Below, piece by piece: positions 1 to 11,995 of a DNA stretch of 64,000 nt. Each line of letters starts with the position of its first letter. Within the stretch, counting starts at the first letter, position 1. Both the position numbers and the translations under genes were made by a program. The stretch covers positions 106,530,313 to 106,594,312 of the forward strand of contig NC_089225.1 in the NCBI RefSeq assembly GCF_963924675.1. The letters are read 5' to 3'. Below the pieces are notes generated by a model, which was not told the DNA's origin, did no database searches, and worked only from the letters and a program-made list of their open reading frames with translations. The stretch comes from Phocoena phocoena (lineage: Eukaryota; Chordata; Mammalia; Artiodactyla; Phocoenidae).

Positions 1-1266
1 TGAGTCACCTCCTTCAAGTTTTATCTTCTTTATCTGTAACAAAAGCACAACTGGATACATTTTATAGGAATTTGGCTGCCAACAGTGCTAAATGTAACGC
101 AGACTGAATGGGAATATTATGGCTCTTGTTCCCAGACAGCTCACAGGCTAGCATGGTGATGGTAATTTATATATTAATATGTCTGATTAGGCTGTTCAAA
201 GTGCTTTGAGTTCTTCTTTCTACATGACATCTAAAAATATTCTCAAATCACAGATTTGTATTTTTGAAAAATATATCATTTAAATGTTTATTTGGCATCA
301 TCCTTATTTAACATGTATTTTAGTATAGTCACCATTTATAAAGAATACATTCAGTACCACCCCACCCCCCAATAACTTAATTAGGTGGCTATTGGAGAAA
401 GGTCACTAATTCATGTTACTATAGTGGATTTCTTGATTGATTTTTCCCACAACTAAGCAGTGCTAGTGTGAAAGTTGCCTCACTGTCAAACTGGATATCA
501 TAGTGAGGTTTGTTAAATTAGATTCTACTAGAACTAATTTCAGAAAAGGATACCATTGTTTAACTGTAAGTAATGTCTGATATCTATAATATGAAATCTT
601 GCATCATAGTCAGTATGCAGTTACAAGCTTGATAGGAAACCCAGAATTCATAAAGAAAAAGATTATAGATAAAGCTATAAGAAAATGAGAACTTTGTACA
701 TTGACAAAAAGTTGGAATGCAAATGGAAAAACTAACATATTTGCAAAAAAAAGACAAAGGGATAATGTTCATAATTATAAGTATCCTATCAATCAATGAG
801 AAAAAGACTCCAGACCCAGTAGAATAATGGGCATTAGAGATGTACAAACAATTTTGCTAAGGAAATACAAATGGATAATAGGCATGAAAATGTGTTCACT
901 GTCATCAGTGATCAGCAATTCAAAGAATCAAGTTGATGTGTGGGGAAGAGAAGGTCAAGAGAATAGCATTTTTAATCTGACAGATTGGCAAAAATCAAAA
1001 GGGTTAGTAGGGCTGGTGTTGGTTGGCTGGTGAGGAAATAGCTGCCGTCATCCACTGTTGATGACAGTGTAAATTGGCATAAGCTTTTGGTGCAAGTTAA
1101 AAAACATTTAGAAGAGTAGTCCCATTCATGAAACTTATTTTAGTCCTGAGCAAACTACCTTTCTTTTAAACAACAAAAGATATTTGAAAACTATTATGGG
1201 GCCAATACTCAGATGGAGCAAAAAGCAGGTGTATAAGAGCAAACTTTTCTGCAGAAGCCAGGTTCA

Positions 1267-1270
<4 letters not shown>

Positions 1271-1299
<29 letters not shown>
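1271..1299. repeat. (TG)n microsatellite
   Basis: About 14 TG units without interruption. Confidence 0.95.
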
Positions 1300-1301
<2 letters not shown>

Positions 1302-4189
1302 TTTTAAGGTTAAAATTTAAACTTACAAGAAACAAGTCAGAGAGCTCTGAAACATGATACAGTCTTAACTCCTAAGAATTACTTAGCTAATTCCAGTTTG
1401 GTTAAAATACTTCCAACCATATCTCTAAGTGAATTCTAGAACTGTTTAAGTGATTGTTTATATGTGCCCTGCCCTGTTCCAGAAAGGATTTAAGGTAGCT
1501 TGAAGTATTCTGTTTTACTTAATTATCGTAATTTTAGTCTTGGAAATCCTTAATGACTGCATGATACACTGAAATTACCACAGTAAAACTTGACACTAGT
1601 AGTATGGTTCTCTTAAAAAGTGTTTGAGGCTTAACATGAGATTCCTGTTTGTAAAATTAATACACAGATTTTTTTTTTTTAACAAGAGCTGGTGCTTTAA
1701 AAAATCCTTGTAAAACTACTTTTGTCTAAAAATTACTTTGTCTGAAGCAAAGCTCTCTCCTATAAACAGGTGTCTCTTGCTTTGTTGTTCAAATAAAGAA
1801 TGAACTTTATCATTAGAGCATATTTCATAAACATTCATAATTTGACATTTGCATGTTTATTAGTGTGAGTAAAAGAAACTTTCAAGGGTTAATAGAAAGC
1901 CTATTAGAAGAACACAAAAGTGAAATGATTTCTAAACATTGTATTTACCAAGCCCATTTCATTAAGTTCTCGATCTGTAATTCATACATAACAAAAGCTA
2001 TTAATTTAAAATAGGAATTTTTTCTAGAAATTTAAATTTATGGGAATACTATTAAAGATTGATTCACCTAATGATTATTTACTACTTTTGATTACCAAAA
2101 ACAATAACAACAACAACAAAAAACAGAATTAATGGTCCTTATGATGTACGTAATTGGTACATTTAGCTTTAGGGTCATGGAGAAAGTTCCACCAAGAATA
2201 GTCTACCCTAACCTACACTTCTAAATTCTGAAAATGTTAGAGATTTGAGGTCTCCAACAAACTCTCTTTTTAAAAAGTGATCTGGAAAAAATATTAGGCA
2301 TATGCCTAAAGGAGATTTGTTTTAGTTAATATGACATTTTCCCAAAAGATGAGTGGCTGGAGAAGTTCGTGGTCACTCAGACCTATACATGTGTTTGGGA
2401 GATTTTAGTTGGAACTGGAAGGTAGTTCCTAGCTCTCTGTGCAATGCACTTGTTATTTAATAGAAAAAAGGAACGTGGGTTGTCAATGATGAGCAATAAA
2501 AATCCTCTCCAAAGCATATGGAACAGAGATGTGGGCCAATTTTTGTTTTTTGATATTGTGGGGGTTTTTTTCGGGGGGGGAGAGGACAGTCAAGGGTATC
2601 CTTTTCATATTTATTTAACTCATAATAATCTTAGAAATTGCCTTTTGTCTATTTGATCAGAATTTAAAGATCAATATTTTTAAAAAGACACTTGTGAACA
2701 TTTATTTCTGATTACTTTTTGATAATTAAGTCATACTTCCATGTTGTACATTTTGTGATACTTGATCTGTTTGTAAGATGATAGGACAAATAAATACAAA
2801 GAGAATTTGAAGTCAAAAGACTTGCCTTGAATTCTGATGCAGACGTTCAACATGGGATCTCAGGGCTGACCTTTTATGTGAATCTAAAGACATACAGCAA
2901 GTATTTACCATAGAAATTGGGGAAAGTGGGAAGGGGTAGTTTCATGGATAGAAAGTGTTGGATTTAGAGAATACACATCACAATATAATGCCCAAGTGAT
3001 CAGTCAATGAAGTTCATTCTAATTTAACATTAATAAAAAGTCAATGCAAAAAAGTGTGAAGATCCAAAACAGGATGGTTCTACAAATTGTGCCACAATCT
3101 TGGGAACCCAGATCCACCCTTTCAGTATTTCATCTTGGTTAATTACATGAATCTATTACACTTTAGTCAGAATTTTGCCATGTTATATTTATGGCACAAA
3201 CAACATACAGGTGGCAACTTACAGATTGGAACAGTTAAGTGAGCAGGTGTGGGTCCAACTTTGTACATAGCAATAGCTAGTTATAGGTGCTTACCTAGAT
3301 TTCCTGCTCACTTATCCTCCAAGACCATCTAGGTGGTGGCCCCTAACCCTGTTCTGGCTGGGTTTCAGATTAAAACTTTCTGGTTAACTCCTGGTTGTTT
3401 ATGTATCAGTCGTTTCTGTGGCCTTTTTTGTTTTGAGAACTGTTTTTCAGTTCCAGTCAATACATGTGTCTGGAGTCTTATGCAAAGCAATATGCCAAAT
3501 GTTACGAGAATGTAACATGTTGGCTGGTATTCAGTTTTGCCACATTCAGTTTTGGGGCTTCCTGACTCATTGAGGGTGATACATATGTAAATAATAAAAG
3601 CACACTATAATCAAGGTTTTGAAAGCTCAGGAGTGAGGAGGAAGATTACTGTGGGGGTCTTCATGGAGGAGCTGTTATCTAAAAGTGGAATTAGACATGG
3701 GCAGGATTTTGGACAAGTAGAGAAAAGGGGGGCATTCCCAAGGCGGGGATACTCATGCTGGCATTGCTGTAGTTTTCCAAGAATTTCAGGGAGGGGCACT
3801 ATAAGTCAGCTGTTGAAGGCATTGCCTGTGTGTACCTATTTCCTCTGTAGATATTCTTTTCCTGTGCCATCAGCAGATAAGTTAGTTTATTGAATTACAG
3901 TGGACAGAATGACAACACATATACATTGGAACAGTTAAGTAAGAGCTGTGAGACTATAGAGGAGAAAGGGTTGTTTTTATGTCAGAAACATGGTTTAAGG
4001 TGATCACTTTGCAGTTATACATAAATTTAACTTTGACCGTTTAGGCAAGTAAAGAGGAAAAAAGCAAAGCACAATGGACATACCAATTACAAGAAACATA
4101 ACAATTCTTTAGAGTAAAAAATGTTCTCTATTACTGATTTTTAAAAATTATGAAAATGTTCAAGTATATTCAGATACTCTAGTATAATG

Positions 4190-5480
4190 AAGTTCTAGCT
4201 CCAACAGTTACTAATATTTTGCTCACCTTGTTTCATCTATCCCGCCCCACCTTACTGTTAGGGAGGGGTGGTGCTGTAGTATTTTGAAGCAAGTCCCAAA
4301 TCACCTGTATTTCAGTATGTATGTCTAATTGATAAGGATATTTTTTACATATCTACTATATTATAATACCTAACAAAATTAATAGTAATTTCTTAATTAT
4401 CCTACCCAGTATAATTTTCCTGACTTGCCCATGTATCTTTTGTATAGTTTGTTTATTTGAATCAGGCTCCAGAGAAGAGCCATATATTTGACTATGTCTA
4501 GTGAGTTTCTTTTATTACTTAACATTCTCCACTGCCTTTCCTGCCCCCGCTCTGCTAATGCTATTTGATTTGCTGCAGAAACCCAATATTCGTCTTGTCG
4601 AGGGGCCCTTGTTGTGGGTTTGACTTGGTGATTCCATGTGATGTTTAACTTGTTCCTTCATCTCCTGTGTTTCCTATAGACTGATAGGTTTAGGAACTTG
4701 ATTAGCTTCAGTTTTTTTTTAAGTGGAGGAAAGGAGATCAAATATTTTTATAGATGGACCTTTGTACTTCCTATTGCATCCTATCATGAGACACATTGAT
4801 GTCTGATTTTCCTATTTTTAATGATAGATCAGTGTTCCAAGTTATCAGCTCCAGTTATCTACTATGAAGTTCTCCATCAGCCTTTCACCTATGATTTTAA
4901 TGGCTGTTGATAATTGTTGCCTAGATCCCTTATTTCATCAAGGATTACAAAATGATAATTTTTTACTTTTCTTTCTACATTTATTAACTATATGAATCTT
5001 CTATAAAAAAACTTTCCCTTTCAACTATTTGGCTACCCTCAAATACAGGCTACGCAGTAAAGACAGGCTAAATGTGCCATTCCCTTTCTTTTATTTACCA
5101 GTTTGGGGGGTATTGAGTTTTCACAAACTAAGGTGACCATTGAATTTTCTTTTTTAGTATTATAATTTTCATGGGTTTTAATGTTTTATATTAACTGTAT
5201 TATTGTTACTTGTACTACTATTAAATACATAATAACATATTATATATGCAAATTTAATTTGCATGTCAATTCATTGCAATTTTTCTTTTTTATGCCAAAA
5301 TTGTACCATCTTAGGCCTGTGGGAGCCTTTCAGGTTGGCTCCTGTGTCTTTTTTGGCAGGACCTCATCCATCTTTGCTTTCTGAGGTAACATGCCCTAGG
5401 CTCGGCTCATCTTATATATTTTCCTGCTCCTTCATGGAGCCCTGGTTCCTCTTATTGGGAATGATCTTGTACTAATTTTT
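4190..5480 (-). mobile_element. Old LINE-1-type 3' region, antisense
   Basis: It is similar over most of its length to 43190-44370. Shared blocks include AAGTTCTCCATCA, TTGGCTCCTGTGTCTTTT versus TTGGCTCCTATGTCCTTTT, and a common closing order. The family name is from memory of old L1M 3' UTRs. Confidence 0.5.
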
Positions 5481-5974
5481 TTTAATAGCACTTTTATAAT
5501 CAGGAAAAAACTGTACATGTACATTGTAAATATTTAACATTAAGAAAAATTTAATATGGAACACACATTCTCACTACCCATTATTAACCTCTGATTTTTT
5601 TTCTCTTAGTCAACATATGTGTTTGCATATATAGAATACATGACTATTTTATATACATATATACACCCATATGTATATGTGGTGCATATAAATATATATA
5701 TGCACCTTTGTATCTAAAGTGTTTTCAGTTAAAAGGAATTGTGGGCATTTTTTCACGTCAGTAGAAATCTTCAGAAGAATTGATTTTTAAATGAGTTCAC
5801 AATGTTCCATTATATTTCCTGGGGCTTTTTCCCTTTTTTTCAACTGTCTTAAGTAATGATTCAGCTGCCATCTTGGTACATAAATCTAAGAGAAGCAGGT
5901 TTAAGAGAGAAGCATTTTTAAGTCTCCTGATACATAGTGAACATATTCATTGTCATATGAAAGACACTGGTTAA

Positions 5975-6120
5975 TCTGATAGATGGTGCATTAAGAGTTG
6001 GAGTCAAAACCTTGGAAGTCCTTTCTCTTCCACTTTACTAACTAGCTTCATGGTGCTTGAACAAATTATTCAATATTTTTGTGCCTTAGTTTACTCATCT
6101 ATAGAATAGAAAAAAAAATA
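5975..6120 (+). mobile_element. MIR SINE
   Basis: GTGCCTTAGTTTACTCATCTATAG at 6081 onward is the MIR core; upstream text keeps MIR order. Confidence 0.65.
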
Positions 6121-6169
6121 AAACTTAGTAATGAATCAAAAGAGTTCTACTCTTTCCTTGAGAATCAAA

Positions 6170-6670
6170 AGTTAGTTTGCTCATTCTACAGATATTCTAC
6201 AAGTATGTTCTAGACACTGTTCCAGGGTCTGGGTATACAACAATGAATGAGTGAAACAAACAGAGTCCTTTTCCTGGGACATATATGTCAGGTAATGGTG
6301 ACAAGTACTGGAAGAGCGATGAAGCAGGATAAGGAGATGAGATTAGGGGAAAGGTGCTCTTCTGGAAACATTGGTCAGGGAAGGCCCTGTGAGTAAAATG
6401 AGGGAGAGAGCCATAGTGATCTGAGCGAAGAACTCTCCATGAACAGTATGGGGAATGTACTTAGGCCGGGCCCAGGAATATCAAGCCAGACAGTGTGGCT
6501 AAAGCCGCGAGTGTAAGAGATGAGGACAGAGAGCAGTAGATCACAAGGAGCCTTGCAGGCCTTGGTCAGGAGTGTGGATTTTATTCTGAATGAAATGAGA
6601 GGTCATTGGGGGAGGGATTAAACAGAGAAGTGACGGGGCTTTGTAAACTGTGAAGTGTAGTACTGTAGGA
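6170..6670 (-). mobile_element. Old G-rich repeat, LINE-2-like in antisense
   Basis: It shares its order of phrases with the 5' part of 33195-34700, including GGTCAGGGAAGGCCCTG and GGAGCCTTGCAGGCC. Family uncertain. Confidence 0.42.
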
Positions 6671-7114
6671 GAGATCTTACATTATTTAAAATATTGCTAC
6701 TATTACCACCATGGCAACCATCTGATTTACCATCTAGGCTATAAAAAAATGTCAGTCTAACTCCTGCATAGTATCCAGTGTTGCACATCATTGGCCCCTG
6801 AAAGTCTGATCAAGATACATTAATTGCAAAGCACACTTTACAGGTCGTCTTGTATGCTCTTGAACACTTAATTTTGGTTTTGACATAGTTGATGATGAGC
6901 TTTGTATATGGTAGCTTTGGTAATTAACCAAAGGTCCAGTTGCTTCTTAAAGCTATCCATGGTTTATTTTAATGGAGCTGAGTCATTGCATCTTATTTGC
7001 AGCTTAGAAGGGCATGTAGCCTATCCTTCCAAAAACTGAATCAGAACTTTTAGATGCAGGTTTTAAAAGGATAAGATCACTCATCTTACATTGCTATACA
7101 GTCTGTGTGGATAC

Positions 7115-7321
7115 TTTTTTTTTTTTTTTGCGGTACGCGGGCCTCTCACTGTTGTGGCCTCTCCCGTCGCGGAGCACAGGCTCCCGACGCGCAGGCTCAG
7201 CGGCCATGGCTCACGGGCTCAGCCACTTCACGGCATGTGGGATCCTTCCGGACTGGGGCACGAACCCGTGTCCCCTGCTTCGGCAGGCGGACTCTCAACC
7301 ACTGCACCACCAGGGAAGCCC
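7115..7321 (-). mobile_element. Cetacean tRNA-derived SINE (CHR family, GC-rich cetacean type)
   Basis: On the minus strand the element reads from a tRNA-like head (GGGCTTCCCTGGTGG...) through a B-box-like GGTTCGTGCC to a GC-rich body and a poly-A tail. On the + strand the tail appears as a T run at 7115-7129. Perfect target duplications TGGATAC lie at 7108-7114 and 7322-7328. High CpG content and little decay indicate a recent insertion. Open frames of 76-121 codons across it are artefacts. Confidence 0.92.
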
Positions 7322-7424
7322 TGGATACCTTTTTTAAAACCCATTTTGGCTTTGGAAACAGTAGTCATGAATCAGATTTTAGAAGGAAAAAAAAAACATG
7401 TAATTATGCTTAACTGCTGTTTAT

Positions 7425-7632
7425 TCAGATTTTACCATATGCAGATGCTGTTCTAAACACTTGAAACACATGCAATTCTTATACCAAGTTGTTAGGTTGC
7501 TATTGTTTCTCCCATTTTAGAGATGAGGAAAGGGGGCTTAGAAAAGTCTAAGTCAGCTAAGGCATGGTGAAGCCAGGATTTGAACCCGGTTTATCTTTAA
7601 AGCCCATGTAATTAACTACTGTGCCTTATATA
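7425..7632 (-). mobile_element. MIR SINE, antisense
   Basis: CCCATTTTAGAGATGAGGAAA and GATTTGAACCCGG are the antisense MIR core. Confidence 0.7.
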
Positions 7633-8029
7633 ATTGCCCTACCTTACTATATGGGTAGTCTAGCACCTAACACAAGATCTAGCATGTTGTAGATATTTAA
7701 TATTTATCTGAATCAAGTAACATTAACCCTAGAAGCAGGGGATTTAGGTCTCAGAGCCAGCTATCTAAAAAATGGATTCAGATGTTTACTACAATTCACA
7801 CTTTCCATGACTGCTTAATTAAGTACCTTGATAGTCCTCTGCAACAGTCTTATTATTGTATGTGGGGTTTTTTGTTTGCAGTTTTTGCATTTGACCACCA
7901 AGTTTATGAGTCAGATCTAACATATATGTTAGCACAGAGTCCTGTGAACTCAGCTGTTTAGGAATGTGTTGTCATTCAGGAGCTTTTCTGTATTGTCTTA
8001 AAACATACACCCACATCCATATATGCCAG

Positions 8030-8122
8030 AATGTTGTCTTCTTGAGAGCAGCCACTCTTGGTGCCTTAAGTTTGTATGGTACATAGTGAGTGCACGGTTG
8101 GTACTTGAATGAATGAATGTCC
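8030..8122 (+). mobile_element. LINE-2 3' end
   Basis: TCTTCTTGAGAGCAGCCAC to TACATAGTGAGTGCACGG and GAATGAATGAATG follows the L2 3' terminus. Confidence 0.6.
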
Positions 8123-8797
8123 TAATTAGTGGCTTATGGACCATTTGACTACTTTTCAATATTTATCAGTACATAGGTGACTAGAGTTAGCTGCATTTAG
8201 GGGTTAGGGGTATGTTGCATGAGCCCAAAGCAGTCAGATTGCCTAAGAAGGTCAGTGCCTAACAGTCCTAACTAATGGTGTTACCCTTCTAGTTTCCCAG
8301 TGGGTGTTCTGTATGTTCTCCAGCGGTTTCTTGGTATGGAGCTTTGTACTCTGAGGAGTATTAACCTAACAGACCAGTGACTTGAAGTTTTTGTGCTTTG
8401 TAAGATGGAGGTGCCCATTTCTGCTATCATCTGGTCTCCATCTGTTTTAGAGAAGAGTCCCCATGTGAAAGACCACAAATATAGAGCAAGTAATAAAAAG
8501 AAAAATATATATCAAACTGTTAATACTAGCTGTCCCTATAGGCTTTGCGGGTGATTTTCACTTTCTACCTTGAGTAGTCCTTTAATGTTTGAATTTTGCA
8601 TGATGAATAGTATAACCATTTTTTAAAAGCTAGAAGTTTAACACTCAGTGATGGACATAGATGCAGGAGTAGATAGAAAAACTTCATTTATTCTGACTCC
8701 CAGCCTAGCCCTCTCCTCCCTACCCCAAGGATATAGAAGCTAGCTAAGGACTGTGCTTATGTGAACAGTGGCACAAAAAGCAACCCCACCCACCTTT

Positions 8798-8935
8798 TTA
8801 AAGTGATTTCAGTGGGTCAGTAAATGTCCCAGTCATCGTGGCGACCAAATTTTCAAGAACATCTCCTGGGGTGATATTGGCCCCATTGACAACCACTGCC
8901 CTTTGTGGAGAATAGCGAGGGTCTACACTTGATGT
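8798..8935 (-). other. Candidate antisense terminal exon (unproven)
   Basis: On the minus strand a 45-codon frame (opening TSSVDPRYSPQRAVV, closing GTFTDPLKSL, then TAA at 8800-8798) follows a good acceptor, TCTCTCTGTCCCTACAG. An AATAAA on the same strand at 8692-8687 lies about 105 bases after the stop. I do not recognise the protein. A frame this short can occur by chance; no promoter or start codon is seen. Confidence 0.2.
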
Positions 8936-9109
8936 CTGTAGGGACAGAGAGATTTAGAAAACAGAATTTACTGAAATTGTGAACTGATTATATGGAAGAG
9001 TTAATGAGTGGAAAGAGTCTGCTATGGTGACCAGGTTTTGTGATTGGGTGAACAATGGATCCATTCACTGTGAAGGGGAATTTAGAAAAATAAGCAGGAC
9101 TTGGGGATG

Positions 9110-9330
9110 AGGTTTGAGTTGCCTTGAGGACATCTTTCGGGAGCAGTAGTTAGAAATGTAGGCTGATTGGTCGGGGCTGGAGGTAGATTTCAGGTTGTTG
9201 AAAACGTGGGTAGATGAGATCACTCAGAGAATATAGGGTAAGAAGACAGCCAAGATAGAACCTTAAAGGACATCACCATTGGAAAAAAGATGAGTCATTG
9301 AGTTAAAGGCAGAAAGAAAGAGCATTTGGA
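9110..9330 (-). mobile_element. Old G-rich repeat fragment, LINE-2-like in antisense
   Basis: The block GGTAGATGAGATCACTCAG (9209 onward) corresponds to GGATGAGGTCACCTAGG at about 34195 in the longest copy. Confidence 0.38.
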
Positions 9331-9574
9331 AAGACAGAAAAACAAATGCGTGAAACCTAAGAGGTGTAACAGTGCTAAATGTTCCTGCAAATTCCTTTCA
9401 TGCAGATTTAGCATGTTATTTCATAAATATTAATTTCAGTTTAAAAGCATGCTAAATTATTCCCCACCCCTGGCCTCCCTCCTCCCAATTTTCAAGTTAT
9501 ATTTCCCCTCTAACTCTTCTTTACCTTTGGGATTCAGGCATACACCACTAATAAACCATCAGGAGCACGCTTAC

Positions 9575-9684
9575 CGCCGGTGTGCGAGATGGTAGGCACG
9601 GGTTTCCACAGCCCTCTAAATGCGGACAGTGGCTGGCGTTCTGCCAGTGGCATTGGTAGTTTTGACTCAGCCCAAGGAACCCTA
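9575..9684 (-). other. Candidate antisense internal exon (unproven)
   Basis: A 110-base block with a consensus donor (GGCG|GTAAGC, donor at 9574-9569) and a weaker acceptor (AACCTCAG|TAG, where a second AG lies three bases on). It is CpG-rich for this intron. Two of three minus frames are open. One of them joins in phase to 8798-8935 and to 10319-10410. Confidence 0.15.
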
Positions 9685-9954
9685 CTGAGGTTTATTATGA
9701 ACCAGTTTTTTTTTTGAAGGAATGGGGAAATGAGTATTTGAAAACTAAATGAATTTTTTCAATTATAGTACCTATTTTTGTCCATTTCCTTCATGAACTC
9801 TAGTTATGTCTGAAACATAGTTTAGGCTAAGCATAGTTTAAGAAGAAATTTGAATGTACAGAATAGTTGAGTGGCAGTGAAAACCCATATATCCATTTAG
9901 ATTTAAAAATTAAGATTTTTACCATACTTGCAAGTTTGTGGTACTCTGGCTTAG

Positions 9955-10140
9955 AGGTAGTTGGCATATTTGGGGAACAGAAAGGACCTCAGCGTGGCTG
10001 GACCTCTGTGCGAGTTTCTGTGGGCTGTGCGAGCTTCTGTGGGCTGTGCGAGTTGGAGATGGGTAAAGCTATGGTAGGGAATTTGGATTTTACCATAAGG
10101 GCAATGAAAAGTTATTGAAGGGCCTTGCTCAGTGAACTCT
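9955..10140 (-). mobile_element. Old G-rich repeat fragment, LINE-2-like in antisense
   Basis: GGGAATTTGGATTTTACC (10078 onward) resembles the mid part of the 33195 copy. It contains a small tandem repeat at 10007-10054. Confidence 0.35.
10007..10054. repeat. Small tandem repeat, 19-base unit, 2.5 copies
   Basis: TGTGCGAGTTTCTGTGGGC, then TGTGCGAGCTTCTGTGGGC, then TGTGCGAGTT. The units differ by one base in the first two copies. Confidence 0.9.
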
Positions 10141-10318
10141 TGCTGTTATTGTTCCCTAGAATTCTCTCAAACACGTATGACAAAGGAAGAAAGTGGGAAA
10201 TGAGAGTCAGGCAGGTGAAAGGTGTCTTGTAACCGTCTTATCCTTTGTTTAACCATTGCTGCTTCCAGCTTTGGCATCTTCATACTCTTGGGATTGTCAG
10301 TTCCAAAACTCAGACATG

Positions 10319-10410
10319 TACCTGGGTGTTTCACATCCTTCAATGAGACAGAACCCTGTGAATAGTTCTGCTTGATGGTGGACCAGGCTCCTTTCAAGGC
10401 ACCGTCTCCA
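10319..10410 (-). other. Candidate antisense internal exon (unproven)
   Basis: A minus-strand block of about 92 bases between a good acceptor (CACTGCTTTCTCCCAG) and a donor (CACCCAG|GTACAT). The frame in phase with the next two blocks reads SGDGALKGAWSTIKQNY and onward. A separate stop-free minus frame also runs from about 10660 to 10395. Function unknown; could be chance. Confidence 0.15.
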
Positions 10411-10685
10411 CTCCTGGGAGAAAGCAGTGTGGGCTGGAGAGTTCACTCTCAGTGGTGCCTTTGCTATCATTTGAGCACTGTTGGAAGGTCATGAGTTGTT
10501 CTGTGAAGGGATTCACTTCTATTGCTTGTAAGGACTGAAGTAAGGAGACTGAAGCTTCATGTTCAACCCTTAAACTAAGTTTGTATGTGGTTCCAAATCT
10601 TCGTGTGGATTTCAGGTTGTTCTTTATTGTCTCTAAGCTTAATGATTCATGAAATCTAGGTTAGTCATCCATATTTTTTTTTAGC

Positions 10686-10720
10686 TGTGTGTGTGTGTGT
10701 GTGCACGTGCACATGTGTGT
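10686..10720. repeat. (TG)n-type microsatellite, interrupted
   Basis: A TG run followed by alternating purine-pyrimidine GCACGTGCACATGTGTGT. Confidence 0.9.
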
Positions 10721-10959
10721 AACATTAAATAGCTTTCTTACTTACAGATCATGATCCAAGCTTGCTGGTTTTATTGGCTCTGACTTTGGAGATGAGTAAG
10801 ATTAGTAAACTGACAGCCTTACTTTTCTGTGTCATTCAGCCTTCCATGGAAATGTTTTATGAATAGTACTTTTTATGTATTAAGGATAGATTGTTTTATA
10901 TTATTCATTGATTTCTTTACACTTAGTTTTATGTTTATCACATTATACATGTGAAATTG

Positions 10960-11140
10960 AAGGACGCAGATAGTTACAAAAAGAGCTTGTAAGAAAAAAT
11001 ACCAGTCCCCCACTCTCTTCCTGCTCCCCAGAGGTACTCCCTCTTTTGATCAGTTGTTTTGGGATCTTTCTCCCCATCTTTAATGAACATGCTTATATGA
11101 CACATCCATGATTTCACCATATTATAACATTTGCCTCAAT
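10960..11140 (-). mobile_element. Possible old LINE-1 3' UTR fragment, antisense
   Basis: AGTCCCCCACTCTCTTCC, CCCCAGAGGTACTCC and the following text resemble antisense 3' UTR text of old L1s. Recall only. Confidence 0.35.
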
Positions 11141-11600
11141 AGCTGCTTTTGTTTTCTTTATTAAAGTCAGGAACACGATAAATGCTTAGTAGCTCTGTGC
11201 ATATTAATCTGACATGTTTATTAAAACTTTTATTTCTTAAAGCATTTCTCAGCCTTTTAGCAGTGTTCTAGGCACATGTATTGGCTACCTACTTGGTCAT
11301 CACTTAGCAGCCATTCAAGAATTTTAAACTTTTCTATGTTTTCAATTAATTATTTAAAAAGTTGGAATGCTGAGTGGCATACATTAGCATAAGCTTAATG
11401 CAAAGCAAACTTAGACATAAGAAACAAATTCTAATGCAGAAGTTTTAAGGGGTATTATTTCCTTGTTTTTGACCCCCCAAATCTGTCTTAGTTGTGTTGA
11501 TCAAGAATTGGTGGATTTGAGGACGTAAATGAAAGAAATAAAAGGATTTGTTTAATTATTGCACTCAGGCTTTAAAGTAAGAACTATATGATATAGTTTT

Positions 11601-11831
11601 TATTTATACTTTTTTTTTTTTTTTTTTTTTTTTTGCGGTACGCGGGCCTCTCTCTGTTGTGGTCTCTCTGGTTGCGGAGCACCGGCTCCAGATGCGCAGG
11701 CTCAGTGGCCATGGCTCACGGGCCCAGCCGCTTCGCGGCATGTGGGATCCTCCCAGACCAGGGCACGAACCTGTGTCCCCTGCCATCGGCAGGCGGACTC
11801 TCAACCACTGCGCCACCAGGGAAGCCCAAAG
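11601..11831 (-). mobile_element. Cetacean tRNA-derived SINE (CHR family, GC-rich cetacean type)
   Basis: This copy has the same family and orientation as the one at 7115, with a T run of about 24 at 11611-11634. Target duplications TATAGTTTT lie at 11592-11600 and 11832-11840. Its body differs from the 7115 copy at only scattered positions. Confidence 0.92.
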
Positions 11832-11995
11832 TATAGTTTTATTAGTTTGTATGTTCTGCAGAATCTTGACTGCCCAGTGTATTAATTAAGAGGAATGATT
11901 GTGTCATGCGTCCCCTTTCCCTCAACAAAAGCATTTTATATATGTATTCTCTTCTGCAGCTGTACTCTTTTTGCTATGACCAATATTTGGTGTGT

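Noticed and set aside
7091..7456. Open frames of 76-121 codons on the + strand
   Set aside because: They cross a cetacean SINE whose GC-rich body is poor in stops. The same peptides recur at 11633, 25784 and 46569, which marks them as SINE artefacts.
10740..10860. Exon-like stretch beside ACTTACAG and GTAAGTAAG motifs
   Set aside because: On the minus strand every frame before the consensus donor contains a stop, and on the + strand the frame is short and has no donor.
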